Positions 1 through 11,000 of a stretch of DNA of 64,000 bases are shown piece by piece; positions within the stretch are counted from its first letter, which is position 1; every line of letters starts with the position of its first letter. This DNA is from Chitinophaga nivalis. Its GTDB lineage: Bacteria > Bacteroidota > Bacteroidia > Chitinophagales > Chitinophagaceae. The stretch covers positions 3,764,301 through 3,828,300 of the forward strand of contig NZ_JAPDNR010000001.1 of NCBI RefSeq assembly GCF_025989125.1, given 5' to 3'. A program made the translations under genes and the position numbers. The notes under the pieces are model-generated. The model was not told the DNA's origin, searched no databases, and worked only from the letters and a program-made list of their open reading frames with translations.

Positions 1-167
1 TTGATGCGGGCATATCCTGGCATACGGGACCACTCCGATTGGACCTGAATATCTACAATATCCTGGATACTTATTTATATAATGGATCGCATCATTCCAG
101 CGGCTGGTACTACTGGCGCCCGGAGCCGCCGAGAAATTTCAGATTTGGGATGGCTTATAGTTTCTAG
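1..167 (+). CDS. TonB-dependent outer-membrane receptor, C-terminal fragment
   Basis: The frame beginning at base 3 is open from the window edge to TAG at 165-167. It reads as the last 54 residues of an outer-membrane beta-barrel: alternating polar and aromatic strand residues (LDLNIYNILD, then RNFRFGMAYSF) ending in Phe, the usual terminal residue for Bam-dependent insertion. The NIYNILD stretch matches the penultimate-strand N-x-x-N-x-x-D pattern of TonB-dependent receptors. The start lies outside the window. A periplasmic binding protein, permease and ATPase follow at once, so this is probably the receptor of the same siderophore or cobalamin-type uptake operon. Family call is fairly sure; substrate is unknown. 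Confidence 0.75.
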   Translation, partial: DAGISWHTGPLRLDLNIYNILDTYLYNGSHHSSGWYYWRPEPPRNFRFGMAYSF

Positions 168-205
168 CAGTTTTGTTTATCAGCTTTTATCATTATCAGC
201 AACAG

Positions 206-1078
206 ATGAAGTATTTCCGGAATGTGTTGATCTTTTTAATGACAGTTACTGCTTGTAACACCGCGCCACAAATACCTGTAAATGCACATTATAAAAGGGT
301 GGTGGTGTTGGGCCAAACCCCCTTGGAACTGTTGCTGGCATTGGGCCTGAAAGATAGGATCGCAGGCATCGCTTATCTGGATAATCCCGAACATTTACAG
401 GGCTATGATAGCTTACCGGTTTTGTCGCGTGGTTGGGTAGATAAAGAAAGTGTGTTGGCGTTACAGCCTGATCTGATTTTTGCATTGGAATCTGCTTTTA
501 GAACAGAGCGGATTGGCAGTGAAGCGTTCTGGCATCACAGAGGGATTAAAACCTGTATAATAGATAATTATAACCAGGATAAAAATGAGGCAAATTACCG
601 GGCAGATATCCGTAAGACCGGTACCCTGCTGCATATGGAGGAACAGACCGATAGCATGATCCGTCACTTGGAATGCACGGCAACAAAGTATGCCAGACCT
701 CGGGCTGCTGCGCCACGTGTATTACATCTGTCGTATGCCGGTAGTTTTGGTCAGTTCTATTATTACCCACCCACCATGTGTTTATTGGATGAGGTAGTGG
801 AAAAATGTGGCGGAAATTATGTGAACCTGGGTAAGCAATATTTTATTCTTCCCCTGGAAGCTATTATCCAGGCTAATCCGGATAAGATCATCATCACGCA
901 GTTCAGAAAGCAGGCCGGCGTAAATATAGCTGAGCAGTTATATGATAATCCATTCCTGCAATATTTACGGGTCATTCAAAAACGGGAAATATTGGAAGTC
1001 GATTATACGGAGGCTATCCGGGGAACAACGGATATGGAGACAATATATTCCGCCGTTTCTAAATTTTTGCAGCTATGA
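206..1078 (+). CDS. ABC transporter substrate-binding lipoprotein (FepB/BtuF-like)
   Basis: 290-residue periplasmic binding protein of the helical-backbone (TroA/BtuF/FepB) class, expected to deliver a ferric siderophore, haem or corrinoid to the permease encoded next. I chose ATG at 206 over the in-frame TTG at 173 because it gives a clean lipoprotein signal: MKYFRN, a hydrophobic stretch, then lipobox TVTAC with the lipidated Cys near residue 17. The N-lobe has the typical VVVLGQTPLELLLALGLKDRIAG start and LALQPDLIF; the C-lobe has VEKCGGNYVNLG and ANPDKIIIT. The stop overlaps the next start as ATGA (1075-1078), which indicates translational coupling. The ligand cannot be read from sequence. 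Confidence 0.85.
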   Translation: MKYFRNVLIFLMTVTACNTAPQIPVNAHYKRVVVLGQTPLELLLALGLKDRIAGIAYLDNPEHLQGYDSLPVLSRGWVDKESVLALQPDLIFALESAFRTERIGSEAFWHHRGIKTCIIDNYNQDKNEANYRADIRKTGTLLHMEEQTDSMIRHLECTATKYARPRAAAPRVLHLSYAGSFGQFYYYPPTMCLLDEVVEKCGGNYVNLGKQYFILPLEAIIQANPDKIIITQFRKQAGVNIAEQLYDNPFLQYLRVIQKREILEVDYTEAIRGTTDMETIYSAVSKFLQL

Positions 1079-2085
1079 ATACTTTATACAAAATAAAAAT
1101 TCCTGTTGTCTCACTATTGCTGCTGGCAGCCATCGTGCTATCCCTGAAACTTGGACAGTTACAGATTTCCTACGCCCAAATCCTGCAGGTGATGACAGGC
1201 AACGAAAGCAATACATTGATAAGCGATATTATCCTGCATCTCCGGTTGCCCAGGATACTGTTTGCCGCGTTGGTTGGTGGTGGGTTAGCCATGTGTGGAT
1301 ATGTCATGCAAACAGCGATACAAAACCCACTGGCAGATCCCTATATTCTGGGTATTTCCTCCGGTGCTTCCCTGGGGGCCTCATTGGGGATTTCTTTGCA
1401 TTTTGCCACCAGCGGGCCTGGACAACAATTGTTGGTGCCTTTGCTGGCCTTTACCGGCGCTTTAGGGGCCATCGCCTTTGTTTATTTTGCCGCAAATTAC
1501 AAAGGCCGGTCATCCACTACCCGTTTGATTCTGGCCGGGGTGATTGTCAACTCCATCTGTATAGCGGTAACCAACCTGCTGATATACTATGCCAAAAACA
1601 TAGAAGGGGCGAGAAGCATCACCTTCTGGACAATGGGGAGCCTGGCCAATGTATCCTGGAACCAGGTAATCGGCGTGATGGTGGCGATAGGCGTATCCGT
1701 TATCTATTTTTTAACACAATACCGTGCGTTGAATCTGATGAGTCTGGGTGACGAACCTGCTTTAAGTCTCGGCCTGGATGTCAATAAAAAGAGAAAAGTC
1801 TATATCGCTATTGTCACTTTACTGACCGGTGTGATGGTGGCGCAGTGTGGGATTATCGGATTTATCGGGTTGGTGGTGCCGCATGCTGTACGGGCATTAT
1901 GTCGTACATCCGGCAGCGTTATATTACCGGTTGTGTTGCTGGGAGGAGGGCTGTTTATGGTGTTGGTAGATACCTTGTCGCGGGTGTTACTGACCAATCA
2001 GGAAATCCCGATTGGGATTATCACCTCCCTCATCGGTGCACCTGTTTTCTTTTTGATTTTCCTAAAACGTGGTTACGGTTCCTGA
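1075..2085 (+). CDS. FecCD/BtuC-family ABC permease
   Basis: 336-residue inner-membrane permease with the hallmarks of the FecCD/BtuC family: the RLPRILFAALVGGGLAMCG segment, QNPLADPYILGISSGAS (the most conserved block), and a C-terminal GLVVPHAVR followed by IPIGIITSLIGAPVFFLIFL. About ten hydrophobic segments are visible, the normal number for a homodimeric type II importer. Length matches the family. The gene overlaps the binding-protein gene by 4 bp and is followed by its ATPase after 11 bp, so the three genes form one transporter. Confidence 0.93.
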   Translation: MNTLYKIKIPVVSLLLLAAIVLSLKLGQLQISYAQILQVMTGNESNTLISDIILHLRLPRILFAALVGGGLAMCGYVMQTAIQNPLADPYILGISSGASLGASLGISLHFATSGPGQQLLVPLLAFTGALGAIAFVYFAANYKGRSSTTRLILAGVIVNSICIAVTNLLIYYAKNIEGARSITFWTMGSLANVSWNQVIGVMVAIGVSVIYFLTQYRALNLMSLGDEPALSLGLDVNKKRKVYIAIVTLLTGVMVAQCGIIGFIGLVVPHAVRALCRTSGSVILPVVLLGGGLFMVLVDTLSRVLLTNQEIPIGIITSLIGAPVFFLIFLKRGYGS

Positions 2086-2096
2086 AATTTATCCGG

Positions 2097-2858
2097 ATGA
2101 ATATTGAAGTCGATCATATAAGTGTTACCATTAATAAAAAATGCATTATTGCAGCTATCTGTTTAACCGTAGAACCCCGGCAGTTTGTGGGGATATTGGG
2201 TGCAAACGGCAGTGGGAAATCAACCTTGCTAAAGAGTATTACCAAAATCATACAACCGGATAGCGGGTCCATACGAATAAATGACAGGTGTATATCCCAG
2301 GTATCCTATGCGGAACTGGCGCAGCAGATAGCCGTCGTGGGACAGTTTAATAGTATGGATGTAGACTATACGGTGACGGAGTTTGTGATGATGGGCAGAT
2401 ACCCGCATAAAAAAAAGTACGAAAGTATGACTGCGGTGGATCATGCATTGGTGAAACAGGCATTGCATGAATTGGGCATGTCTGATTATGCCAACAGAAA
2501 AGTAATGGGTTTATCCGGCGGCGAAAAACAACGGATCGTTATTGCACGGGCAATAGCCCAGCAAACGCCCTGTCTGATCCTGGACGAACCCACCAATCAT
2601 ATGGACATCAAACATCAGTTGCAATTGTTTACGATGTTAAAGGCGATGGAGAAGACAGTAATTACAGCCATTCATGATATGGCATTGGCATATAACTATT
2701 GTGATAAACTATATGCCCTGAAAGATGGACGGTTATTGCTGTCGGGCCGACCGGAAGAAGTGATTACCAAAGAAAATGTAAAGCAATTATTCGGTATTGA
2801 TATCGCGTTGTTGCGATGTGAAAAAGAGAATAAGGTGGCGGTGTTGTATGAAGGGTAA
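2097..2858 (+). CDS. Iron-siderophore/cobalamin-type ABC transporter ATPase (FecE/BtuD-like)
   Basis: 253-residue cytoplasmic ATPase. The frame is open far upstream inside the permease gene, but ATG at 2097 (MNIEVDHISV) is the natural start. Walker A is GANGSGKST near residue 38, the Q-loop is VVGQFNSMDVDYTV, the signature is LSGGEKQRIVIARA, Walker B is CLILDEPTNHMD, and the switch His lies in TAIHDMALA. The MGRYPHKK segment after the Q-loop is typical of FecE, FhuC and BtuD. This is the last gene of the uptake operon and is followed by a strong terminator. Confidence 0.93.
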   Translation: MNIEVDHISVTINKKCIIAAICLTVEPRQFVGILGANGSGKSTLLKSITKIIQPDSGSIRINDRCISQVSYAELAQQIAVVGQFNSMDVDYTVTEFVMMGRYPHKKKYESMTAVDHALVKQALHELGMSDYANRKVMGLSGGEKQRIVIARAIAQQTPCLILDEPTNHMDIKHQLQLFTMLKAMEKTVITAIHDMALAYNYCDKLYALKDGRLLLSGRPEEVITKENVKQLFGIDIALLRCEKENKVAVLYEG

Positions 2859-2895
2859 GTGATGCTTTGATCTGACAGATAGATAAAAGTAGTAG

Positions 2896-2927
2896 CAGCC
2901 GGTAGCATAGCCACCGGCTGTTTTTTA
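2896..2927 (+). terminator. Rho-independent terminator after the uptake operon
   Basis: Perfect 8-bp stem CAGCCGGT / ACCGGCTG (2896-2903 and 2913-2920) with a 9-nt loop, followed directly by six T. It ends the ABC-transporter operon and separates it from the peptide synthetase gene. Confidence 0.85.
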
Positions 2928-3398
2928 TTTGAATATGATGTAGATTGATGTTTTTAATGTGTTGCCTGTAGCAGGTTTGGTGTGAATGGTTGTTGTAGGT
3001 ATCTGCTGTTTTTAAGGACTGCAAAACTATTTCATTAAGAATGCTTATCACCAAGATATTGTTATTTTTTCGTCGAAAAACTGTGATGATTCTTCATCTT
3101 TTTCTCTATTTTTATTTTCTTTGAAACCAAATTTGGTAGACACAAGATAAAAACCATCGCACCTGATTTCAAAGGAAAAAATTTTCCAGTGTTTGTACCT
3201 GCTTAAATAGTATGGTTAGAAAAGTACTATCATAAAAATAACCCAATAGCATATTCCCGGAGATTAGCAAATAACCCGGAAACGTGTATTTAATAGTAAA
3301 TAGTTACAAGATTATCTGATTCCCTGTTCACATCAACATGCAATTTCATTATTGCCGACTTGAATTTTTATGCCTCAATTAACCCAATCAAAGAAACT
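2928..3398. promoter_or_regulatory. Upstream region of the NRPS gene, with two perfect palindromes
   Basis: 470-bp AT-rich region with no credible gene. It holds TTTTTCG-T-CGAAAAA (3066-3080; 7-bp arms, 1-nt spacer) and ACCAAATTTGGT (3126-3137; 12-bp perfect palindrome), about 320 and 260 bp before the NRPS start. Either could be an operator. I found no convincing TTTG plus TAnnTTTG pair; the TATTTTCTTTG at about 3113-3123 has the wrong internal spacing. The untranslated leader may be long. Confidence 0.4.
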
Positions 3399-6300
3399 AT
3401 GAAAAACGAAATAGCGGAAAACCCTCAAAGTCATAAGTCCTTGCCCGGATTGCCATTCAGTGCCCGTTTAACTGCCCACCAGGTTACGTTTTATTATGAG
3501 TGGCTGCTGGATCCTTTGCGTAGCGACTATAACATGGTATTGGATCTCACGTTGACGGGCCATTTGGATATGGACCGGCTCAACCGGAGTATGGTAAGAT
3601 TCGTCAATTCATACCTGATTGTCAACAGTAATATCTTCAATGAAGCAGGTACTTTGTATTGGGTGAAAAGGCCTGTGTTACCGGCAGATGCGACGCTGAT
3701 TAATTATTTCCCGGCAGCGCTTTCGGCTGAAGAAATGCTGCAGTTGGTACAAAAGCCCTTTGATCTGGAGAAGGATCTGTTGATCCGCTTTAACTATATC
3801 AGGATAGATGATCATACTATCCGGCTTATCTATTATGTGTCGCATATACTGATTGATGGGCTAAGCTATGAAGAGATTTTACAGGAAATGAGCCGGTTTT
3901 ATAATGATGAAGCGTATGCCTGTAAAATCAGCCTGGAAGAACAATGTACGTTATATCAGCAGTTGTCGGAACAGCTGGATGTGTTGCTGGAGAAACAAAA
4001 GCCGGTAATGGCTGCATTTTGGCAGAAACGGCTGGAAGGTGTGGAAGGCGTTGATCTGACTTTTTTGCGGCATCCCACTACACATGTCGTAAAAGCAAAT
4101 GATAAATTGGTAGGGGAATTCCGTTTCAATTTTGATGCAGATATATTAGCCGGTGTACAGGAACTGTTCGAAAAGTATAAGATTACACCCTATACTTTAG
4201 GACAACTCGTCTACGCGGTATTATTGCATAGAATAACCGGTCAGCAGATTATTGGTATCAACTTCCCTGTGGCCATTACGGAAGGTAAAGAACTGATTTA
4301 TGGTGGACATGTGAATACGGTAGTGGCAGATTATCGGTTTGATGGGGATGCTACCTTGAAAGATCTCCTGCTACAGACCCAGGAATATTTTCGTGACCTG
4401 AAAGCGAGTATGTCTAAATATATGCCCGTAGCGGAAATTATTGCATACGGCGTTAACAATGGCATATTGGAGGTGGGATTTGTACAAACGACCATGCGTG
4501 AGATCATTCTGACCTATGAGGGCGTAACGGATGTGAAAATTAATGACGAATTGCATGTTGATCTCACCGATAAACTGGTATTGATACAGGAGCTCAAAGA
4601 TGGCGTACTGAAATATCGCGTGAAATACAACAACCGGGTACTGGACAGAACACTGGTGGAGCGCTTTGTAACACTGTACCGGCAACTATTTGCTGCCATG
4701 CTGCGGGATATACTGGCCGGTAAATATGATAAACGTGTCAGCCGTTACCGTTTGCTGGATGAAGACCAGCGCCAGCAGGTAGTGTATGACTGGAACGATA
4801 CGGACCGTTCTTATCCGTTGGATAAGACCATCCATGCCCTGTTTGAAGAACAGGCAGCCCGGACCTCTGATCATATTGCTTTATTATTTGAAGGTACCCA
4901 GCTATCATATCGGGTGTTAAATGAAAGGGCCAATCAGCTGGCAGCCTGGCTGCGAAACAGGTATATATCAGAGAAGGATACGATCGTGGGATTGTGTCTG
5001 GATAGGTCGCCGGATATGGTGATCGCCATTTTAGCCGTGTTGAAATCCGGCGCCGCTTACTTACCAATAGATCCCGATTATCCGGCTGAGAGAATTGCTT
5101 ATCTGTTTACAGATAGTAAGTGTACCGTTGTTTTATGTAATGAACACTATGCCGGCAAACTGAATGAAATAAAAGGCAATGCCAACATTTCTATAGTGAG
5201 CATTGATGATAACGTATTCCGGCAAGAGCTGCTGGCGGGTTATCCGGCTGCCAATATAGCCGGTGGGGTTACTCCTGCTGATCTGGCCTACGTTATTTAT
5301 ACCAGTGGTACAACAGGTAAGCCCAAAGGCGTTATGGTCGAACATCAGGGTATTGTAAACCTGGTTACTGATCTGCAGGAACGATATGGATTTGGAACGG
5401 ATGAAGTCATACTGCACTTTGCCAATTATGTATTTGATGCTTCAGTGGAACAATTGTTCCTGGCATTGCTGAACGGGCATAAGCTGCTGATCATAAAAAA
5501 TTATAGCTGGAGTGATGAACAGCGCTTCATCAATACCCTGATCGCCAACAAGGTCACGTATATGGAAATGACGCCGTCATTTCTGCAACAGTTACCCGTA
5601 ACGGGAGTGCCTACCCTGCGTCGCATCAACTCCGGCGGAGAGCAGCTTAGTCAGGGATTGCTGGAAAAACTGCATCAGGGAAGTTTTGATATCATCAATT
5701 CCTATGGACCCACGGAAGTATCGGTGACGGCTATTGTAAATGTGTCGGGAAAAGATACCTGCATTGGAAAACCTATTGCGAATACGACGGCGTATGTGTT
5801 GGATGCACAGCTGCATCCGGTACCGGTAGGCGTCATCGGAGAATTGTATCTGGGCGGAGCAGGCGTTGCGAGAGGGTATTTGAATCAGCCGGAACTAACA
5901 GCGGAGCGGTTTATTGCCAATCCCTTCCAGACGGCGGAACAGCAGGCTGCAGGCACCCATGTGCGGATATATAAAACCGGGGATCTCGTCAGGTATCTGC
6001 CGGATGGTAATCTGGAATACATCGGACGAAATGATTCCCAGGTAAAAATTCGTGGCTTCCGGATTGAATTGGAAGAGATTGCGGCTGCGATCCTTTCTTT
6101 CCCGGACATCCAGCAATCGGTCGTAGTGGTGAAAGAGCCCGACCAAAGAGGACCGAAGTACCTGCTAGGTTATTATGTGTCAGCCACCACGGTTGATCAT
6201 GCTGCCCTGGCCGCGCATCTGCAAACGATGCTGCCGGAGTATATGCAGCCGACGGCATTCATGGCACTCTCACATATTCCGTTAACGCCCAATGGTAAGC

Positions 6301-8010
6301 TGGATACTAAATCCTTACCAGATCCCGAAGCGTTGACTGCGCAGCAATATACGGCGCCACGGAATGAAACAGAAGAACAACTCTGTACCATTTATGCAGA
6401 GGTACTGGGGCTGGATGCAGCTGGTATAGGCATAGATGACGACTTTTTTAAACTCGGTGGAGATAGTATTGTCAGCATACAGGTGGTAAACAGAATAAGA
6501 CAGCGCCTGGGAACGATGCTGAGTGTGAGGGATATATTCAATCATAAAACAATAGCCTCCCTATACAAACACCTGATTACCCAACAAACCGGGGAGCGCA
6601 TCGCAATTCAGTCAGAACAGGGATTATTAACAGGGGCATACGGATTGTTACCGATACAGCAATGGTTTTTTCAGCAGGTGCAAAAAGGAAATTTCCTGGC
6701 ATATAACCACTGGAACCAGTCCTTTACGCTGGATGTACCTTTGTTGCACCCGGAAATCTTAATAGTTAGCCTCACCAAGCTGGTACAATACCACGATATT
6801 TTCCGCGCAGCTTTCCGCCGCGATACGGGCGAAAGTGTGGTTTTTAGCCAGCATTACCGGGCGGAAATGCCGGCCATAAAACTCGCCTTTATTGATGCCG
6901 GTGATATCGCCGGGCCTGAAGAGCTGCAGCAGCAGCTTACCCTGTTGCAATCGGGATTTGATATCTACGAGGGTAACCTGTTTCAGATAGCCTACTTAAC
7001 CGGGTTTGAGGCGCATCGTGCTACCCTGTGGTTTGCTTTCCATCATCTTGTCATAGATGCTGTCAGCTGGCGTATTATCCATCATGATCTGCAAAAGATT
7101 TATGACTATTTATGGCGGCGGGTCGGAGCGGAGCATTTTAGCATGAGTCAGGAAGAACGGGAGGGGGTCTTAAACGGAATACCGGTGAGTGTGATCCTGG
7201 GTGAAAAAGGGAGCAGCTACCGGCAATGGATAAACGCTGCCCGTACCTATAAAATAACAGACAATGAAGAACGGAGATCGGAAATAGCCTTCTGGGAGCA
7301 GATGTCCGAAGGTGTAGGGAACAGTAACCGTGCCTGGGAACAGCTGGCGGTACCCACAGTCAGCGAAACCTTCCTCTCCTTTACCACTGCAGAAACCACG
7401 CTTTTACTGACAGGATGTAACCACGTTTATCATACAGAGATCAACGACTTACTGCTGACCGCACTGGCCAGGGCATTAAAACTGGTAACAGGGCTGGAAC
7501 GGCAGCATATCCTGCTGGAAGGTCATGGCAGGGAAGAGATTTCTCCGGCATTGGATATTACACATACAGTAGGATGGTTTACTACGATGTATCCGGTACT
7601 GCTGGAAGTATCGGATGATATCGCTGCTGATATTACGGCCGTGAAGGAAATGCTCCGGCAAATACCACAGAATGGTTTCGGATATGGTGTGCTGGTAGGC
7701 TATGAAGCCGCGACATTGCCGCGTATTACGTTTAACTATCTCGGTCGTTTCGATGAGCAGGGAAGTGATGCAAAGGCATGGCGTATCAGTGGAGAAGGTG
7801 GCGGTGTCGCCGTGTCTCCGGCCAATAAAGACTATAACATTATTGATATCAATGGTGGCGTAGTGAATGCGGCCCTGCAGTTTAAAATAGCCGCTGCGCT
7901 GCCACCTGATACCTTATCCCGCCTGGCGGAACTTTTTGGTACGCAGTTACGTACGCTTATTACCTGGTTGCAGGAACAGCCCCGCAGCTATTGTACGCCG
8001 TCAGATATCG
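3399..8010 (+). other. NRPS module 1: starter C - A (basic, Lys/Orn-like) - T - E
   Basis: The starter condensation domain spans about 3399-4760. Its active-site motif is SHILIDG (3838-3858): the first His of HHxxxDG is Ser but the catalytic second His remains. The A domain (about 4800-6340) has pocket residues D-A-E-E-N-G-S-V-T plus the invariant Lys. Two acidic residues lining the pocket point to a basic substrate such as Lys or Orn; there is no exact match to a code I know. The T domain carries LGGDS with Ser codon 6465-6467 (residue 1023). The epimerization domain (about 6610-8010) has HHLVIDAVSW and NYLGRF, so the residue should become D. Confidence 0.85.
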
Positions 8011-11000
8011 ATAATATTATCTCTGCTGAATACCTCTCCCTGTTGCAGCAAGAACGGGAAGTAACAGGCGTATACCTGGCCAACAGTCTGCAGGAAGGAT
8101 TTATTTATCATGCCCTGAACCAGGGTAATATTGATGATGCCTATCATGTACAGCACGTGTGGGATTATCACAATCACCTGGATGTACCATCATTGGAAAA
8201 GGCATGGCAGGCGGCCCTGGCAAAGTTCAGTTCCCTGCGTTTGCGTTTTGGCTGGGAAGAAGAGCTGGTACAGGTGATAGATGTAGCACAGGAGCTGGCA
8301 TGGCACTATATCGCTGTCAATCAGGACGAATCAGCTACCCAACAGGCAGCCTTCGATCGTTTGCTGCATGCCGATAAGGAGGAACCTTACGATCTGGCCG
8401 CCGGCAACCTGCTCAGGGTATATCTGTTTAAATGGAGCGATAACCGGTACAGCTGTATATTAAGCTGCCATCATATTATTCTGGATGGATGGAGTATGCC
8501 GGTGCTGGTGGGCTATGTACACGATGCTTATTTGCGATTGCGCGGCAACCAGCCGGTAGATACGGTACCGGATAAAAGTTATGCAGCCGCACAGCAGTAT
8601 CTGCAACAACACCGTGCAGATAATTATACCTATTGGAAACAGTATGTCGCGCAGCTGGAACAACAGGAAGACCTGAGTAGTCTGCTGAGTGAAGCCGCCA
8701 GGCAGGTTGTTTTAGCGGACTACCGCCACGTGAAGGATACACAAACACAATCGCTCGTCATTGAGGGAGATCATTATAAGCAATTAAAAGCCTTATCTGC
8801 GGTAAATGGTATCACCATCAATGCGATATTGCAATATGCATGGCACAGGCAATTAAGTGTGTATGGTCATACCGCTACCACAGTACTGGGTATGACAGTT
8901 TCCGGCCGTAACCTGCCGGTAGATGGGATTGAGCAGTCTGCCGGACTATACATCAATACCTTGCCGGTGATACTGCAACACACAGATGAAAGTGTGATGG
9001 CCGTTATACAACGGCTGCAGGCAAATATCAATGAAATCAACAGCCGTAGTGATGTGAGTCTGGCCAGCCTGCAAACAGCCGCTACCCGGCTTTTTAGCAG
9101 TCTTTTTGTGTATGAGAACTACCCGATGCCTGCTGACTTTAAACAGGAGGAGCTGGTGCTGACTTTCCAGCATAGTGTTGAAAAACTGGATTACCCGCTG
9201 GCCATTACAGTTACCGAACAAACAGGTGCTGTCAGGTTGCAGCTGCAATATGCCGGTGAGTTGTTTACCGCTACCATGATCAGCCAGGTATTACAGGGCA
9301 TCCATACTTTACTGGAGCAACTTGTCAATACGCCGTTGATCCATACCAGTGAGTTACAATATCTGACCACAGCAGCCATACAGGCATTGATATACCGTCC
9401 CGATACAGGCTTGTCAATCCCTGTAACGGGTAGCATACACGCACTTTTTGAACAACAGGCAGCCACTACGCCGGAGCAGATCGCGCTGGTATCAGAAGAG
9501 GAATCACTGACCTATCGGGAACTGAATGAGCGGGCCAACCGGTTGGCAGCCTACCTGAAAACAACGTATGCCCTGCAGCCGGACGACCTGGTGGCTTTGT
9601 GCCTCGATCGCTCGGTATGGCAGGTGGTGGGTATCCTGGCTGTATTAAAAGCCGGCGCCGCATATGTACCCATGGAAGTGTCTTATCCGGATGAACGGCT
9701 GGCGTATATGCTAACAGATGCACAGCCTCGTGTGATACTCAGCCAGACGCATTATCAGCAGCGTTTGTCGGTCATTACTGAGGTACCGGTGCTGAACATA
9801 AATGAAGCCGCCTTGTTTGCAGCTTATACCTCAGACAACCCCGAAGCGGTAACAGCTGGCAGTGACCTGGCCTATGTGATTTATACCAGTGGTACAACAG
9901 GCAAACCGAAAGGCGTGATGGTAGAACATAGCCATGTGTTGCGTTTGTTCAGTACTACCGAAAAATGGTATGCTTTTAATAGGGAAGATGTCTGGACCTT
10001 GTACCATTCGTATGTATTTGATTTCAGTGTGTGGGAACTGTGGGGTGCTTTGCTGCATGGTGGCCGGTTGTTAATACCTTCCGATGAGCAGGTGCATGAC
10101 CCGGCTTTATTCTATGAATTGTGTGCTGCCGGTGGCGTGACTATCCTGAACCAGACGCCGCATGCTTTTTATCAATTTGCAGATACGGCCGTACAGCAAC
10201 CGGCTGCGTTGACACGTTTACGTTATATCATCTTTGGTGGGGAAGCGCTGCAGCTATCGCAGTTAAAGACATGGTACAGCCGTTATGCCGATACGGCGCC
10301 GCAGCTGGTGAATATGTATGGCATTACCGAAACAACAGTGCATGTCACCTTCAAAGCACTGCGTGCTGACGCCTTGGACCGTGGCTCGCTGATAGGCGTA
10401 CCGTTACCGGATTTATCTACGTATATACTGGACCGTTATTTAAGACCGGTTCCGGCGGGCGCGCTGGGCGAGCTGTATGTAGGCGGAGCGGGCGTGTCCC
10501 GCGGATACCTGCACCAGCCGGATTTAACAGCAGAACGGTTTATGGTGAACCCCTTCCGGACTTCCGTAGAAATAGCAGCCGGTATCCATGCCCGGTTGTA
10601 CCGCACGGGCGATCTCGTTCGTTCCCTGCCGGATGGCAGCCTGGAATACATTGGTCGTAACGATTACCAGGTGAAGATCCGTGGGTATCGTATCGAGCTG
10701 GATGAAATCACGGCACGTTTATCTGCCTATCCCGGTATCCGGCAATCCGTGGTGATAGCCCGGGGAAAGAATAGTAGCCGTTACCTGGCTGGTTATTATG
10801 TATCAGATGCCGTTATAGATAAGGAGGCCTTATCAGCATATCTGAGCGCTTTCCTGCCGGCCTATATGGTACCATCCGCATGGGTACACCTGCGGCAGCT
10901 GCCGCTGACCGTCAATGGCAAGCTGGATACCCGTGCCTTGCCTGATCCTGATTTTGCAGGCACCGTTAATTATGTGGCACCGGTTACCGCTACGGAACAG

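Noticed and set aside
942..1751. 269-codon plus-strand frame overlapping the binding protein and permease
   Set aside because: Both overlapped genes are clear family members in other frames; this translation is Cys/Trp/Arg-rich noise.
3360..3398. TTG at 3360 as the synthetase start
   Set aside because: ATG at 3399 is in frame, preceded by an A-rich stretch, and gives a normal N-terminus; the extra 13 residues show no conserved feature.
2859..3398. Cobalamin or other riboswitch between the importer and the synthetase
   Set aside because: No B12-box-like or other recognisable riboswitch core was seen; only a terminator and two small palindromes.
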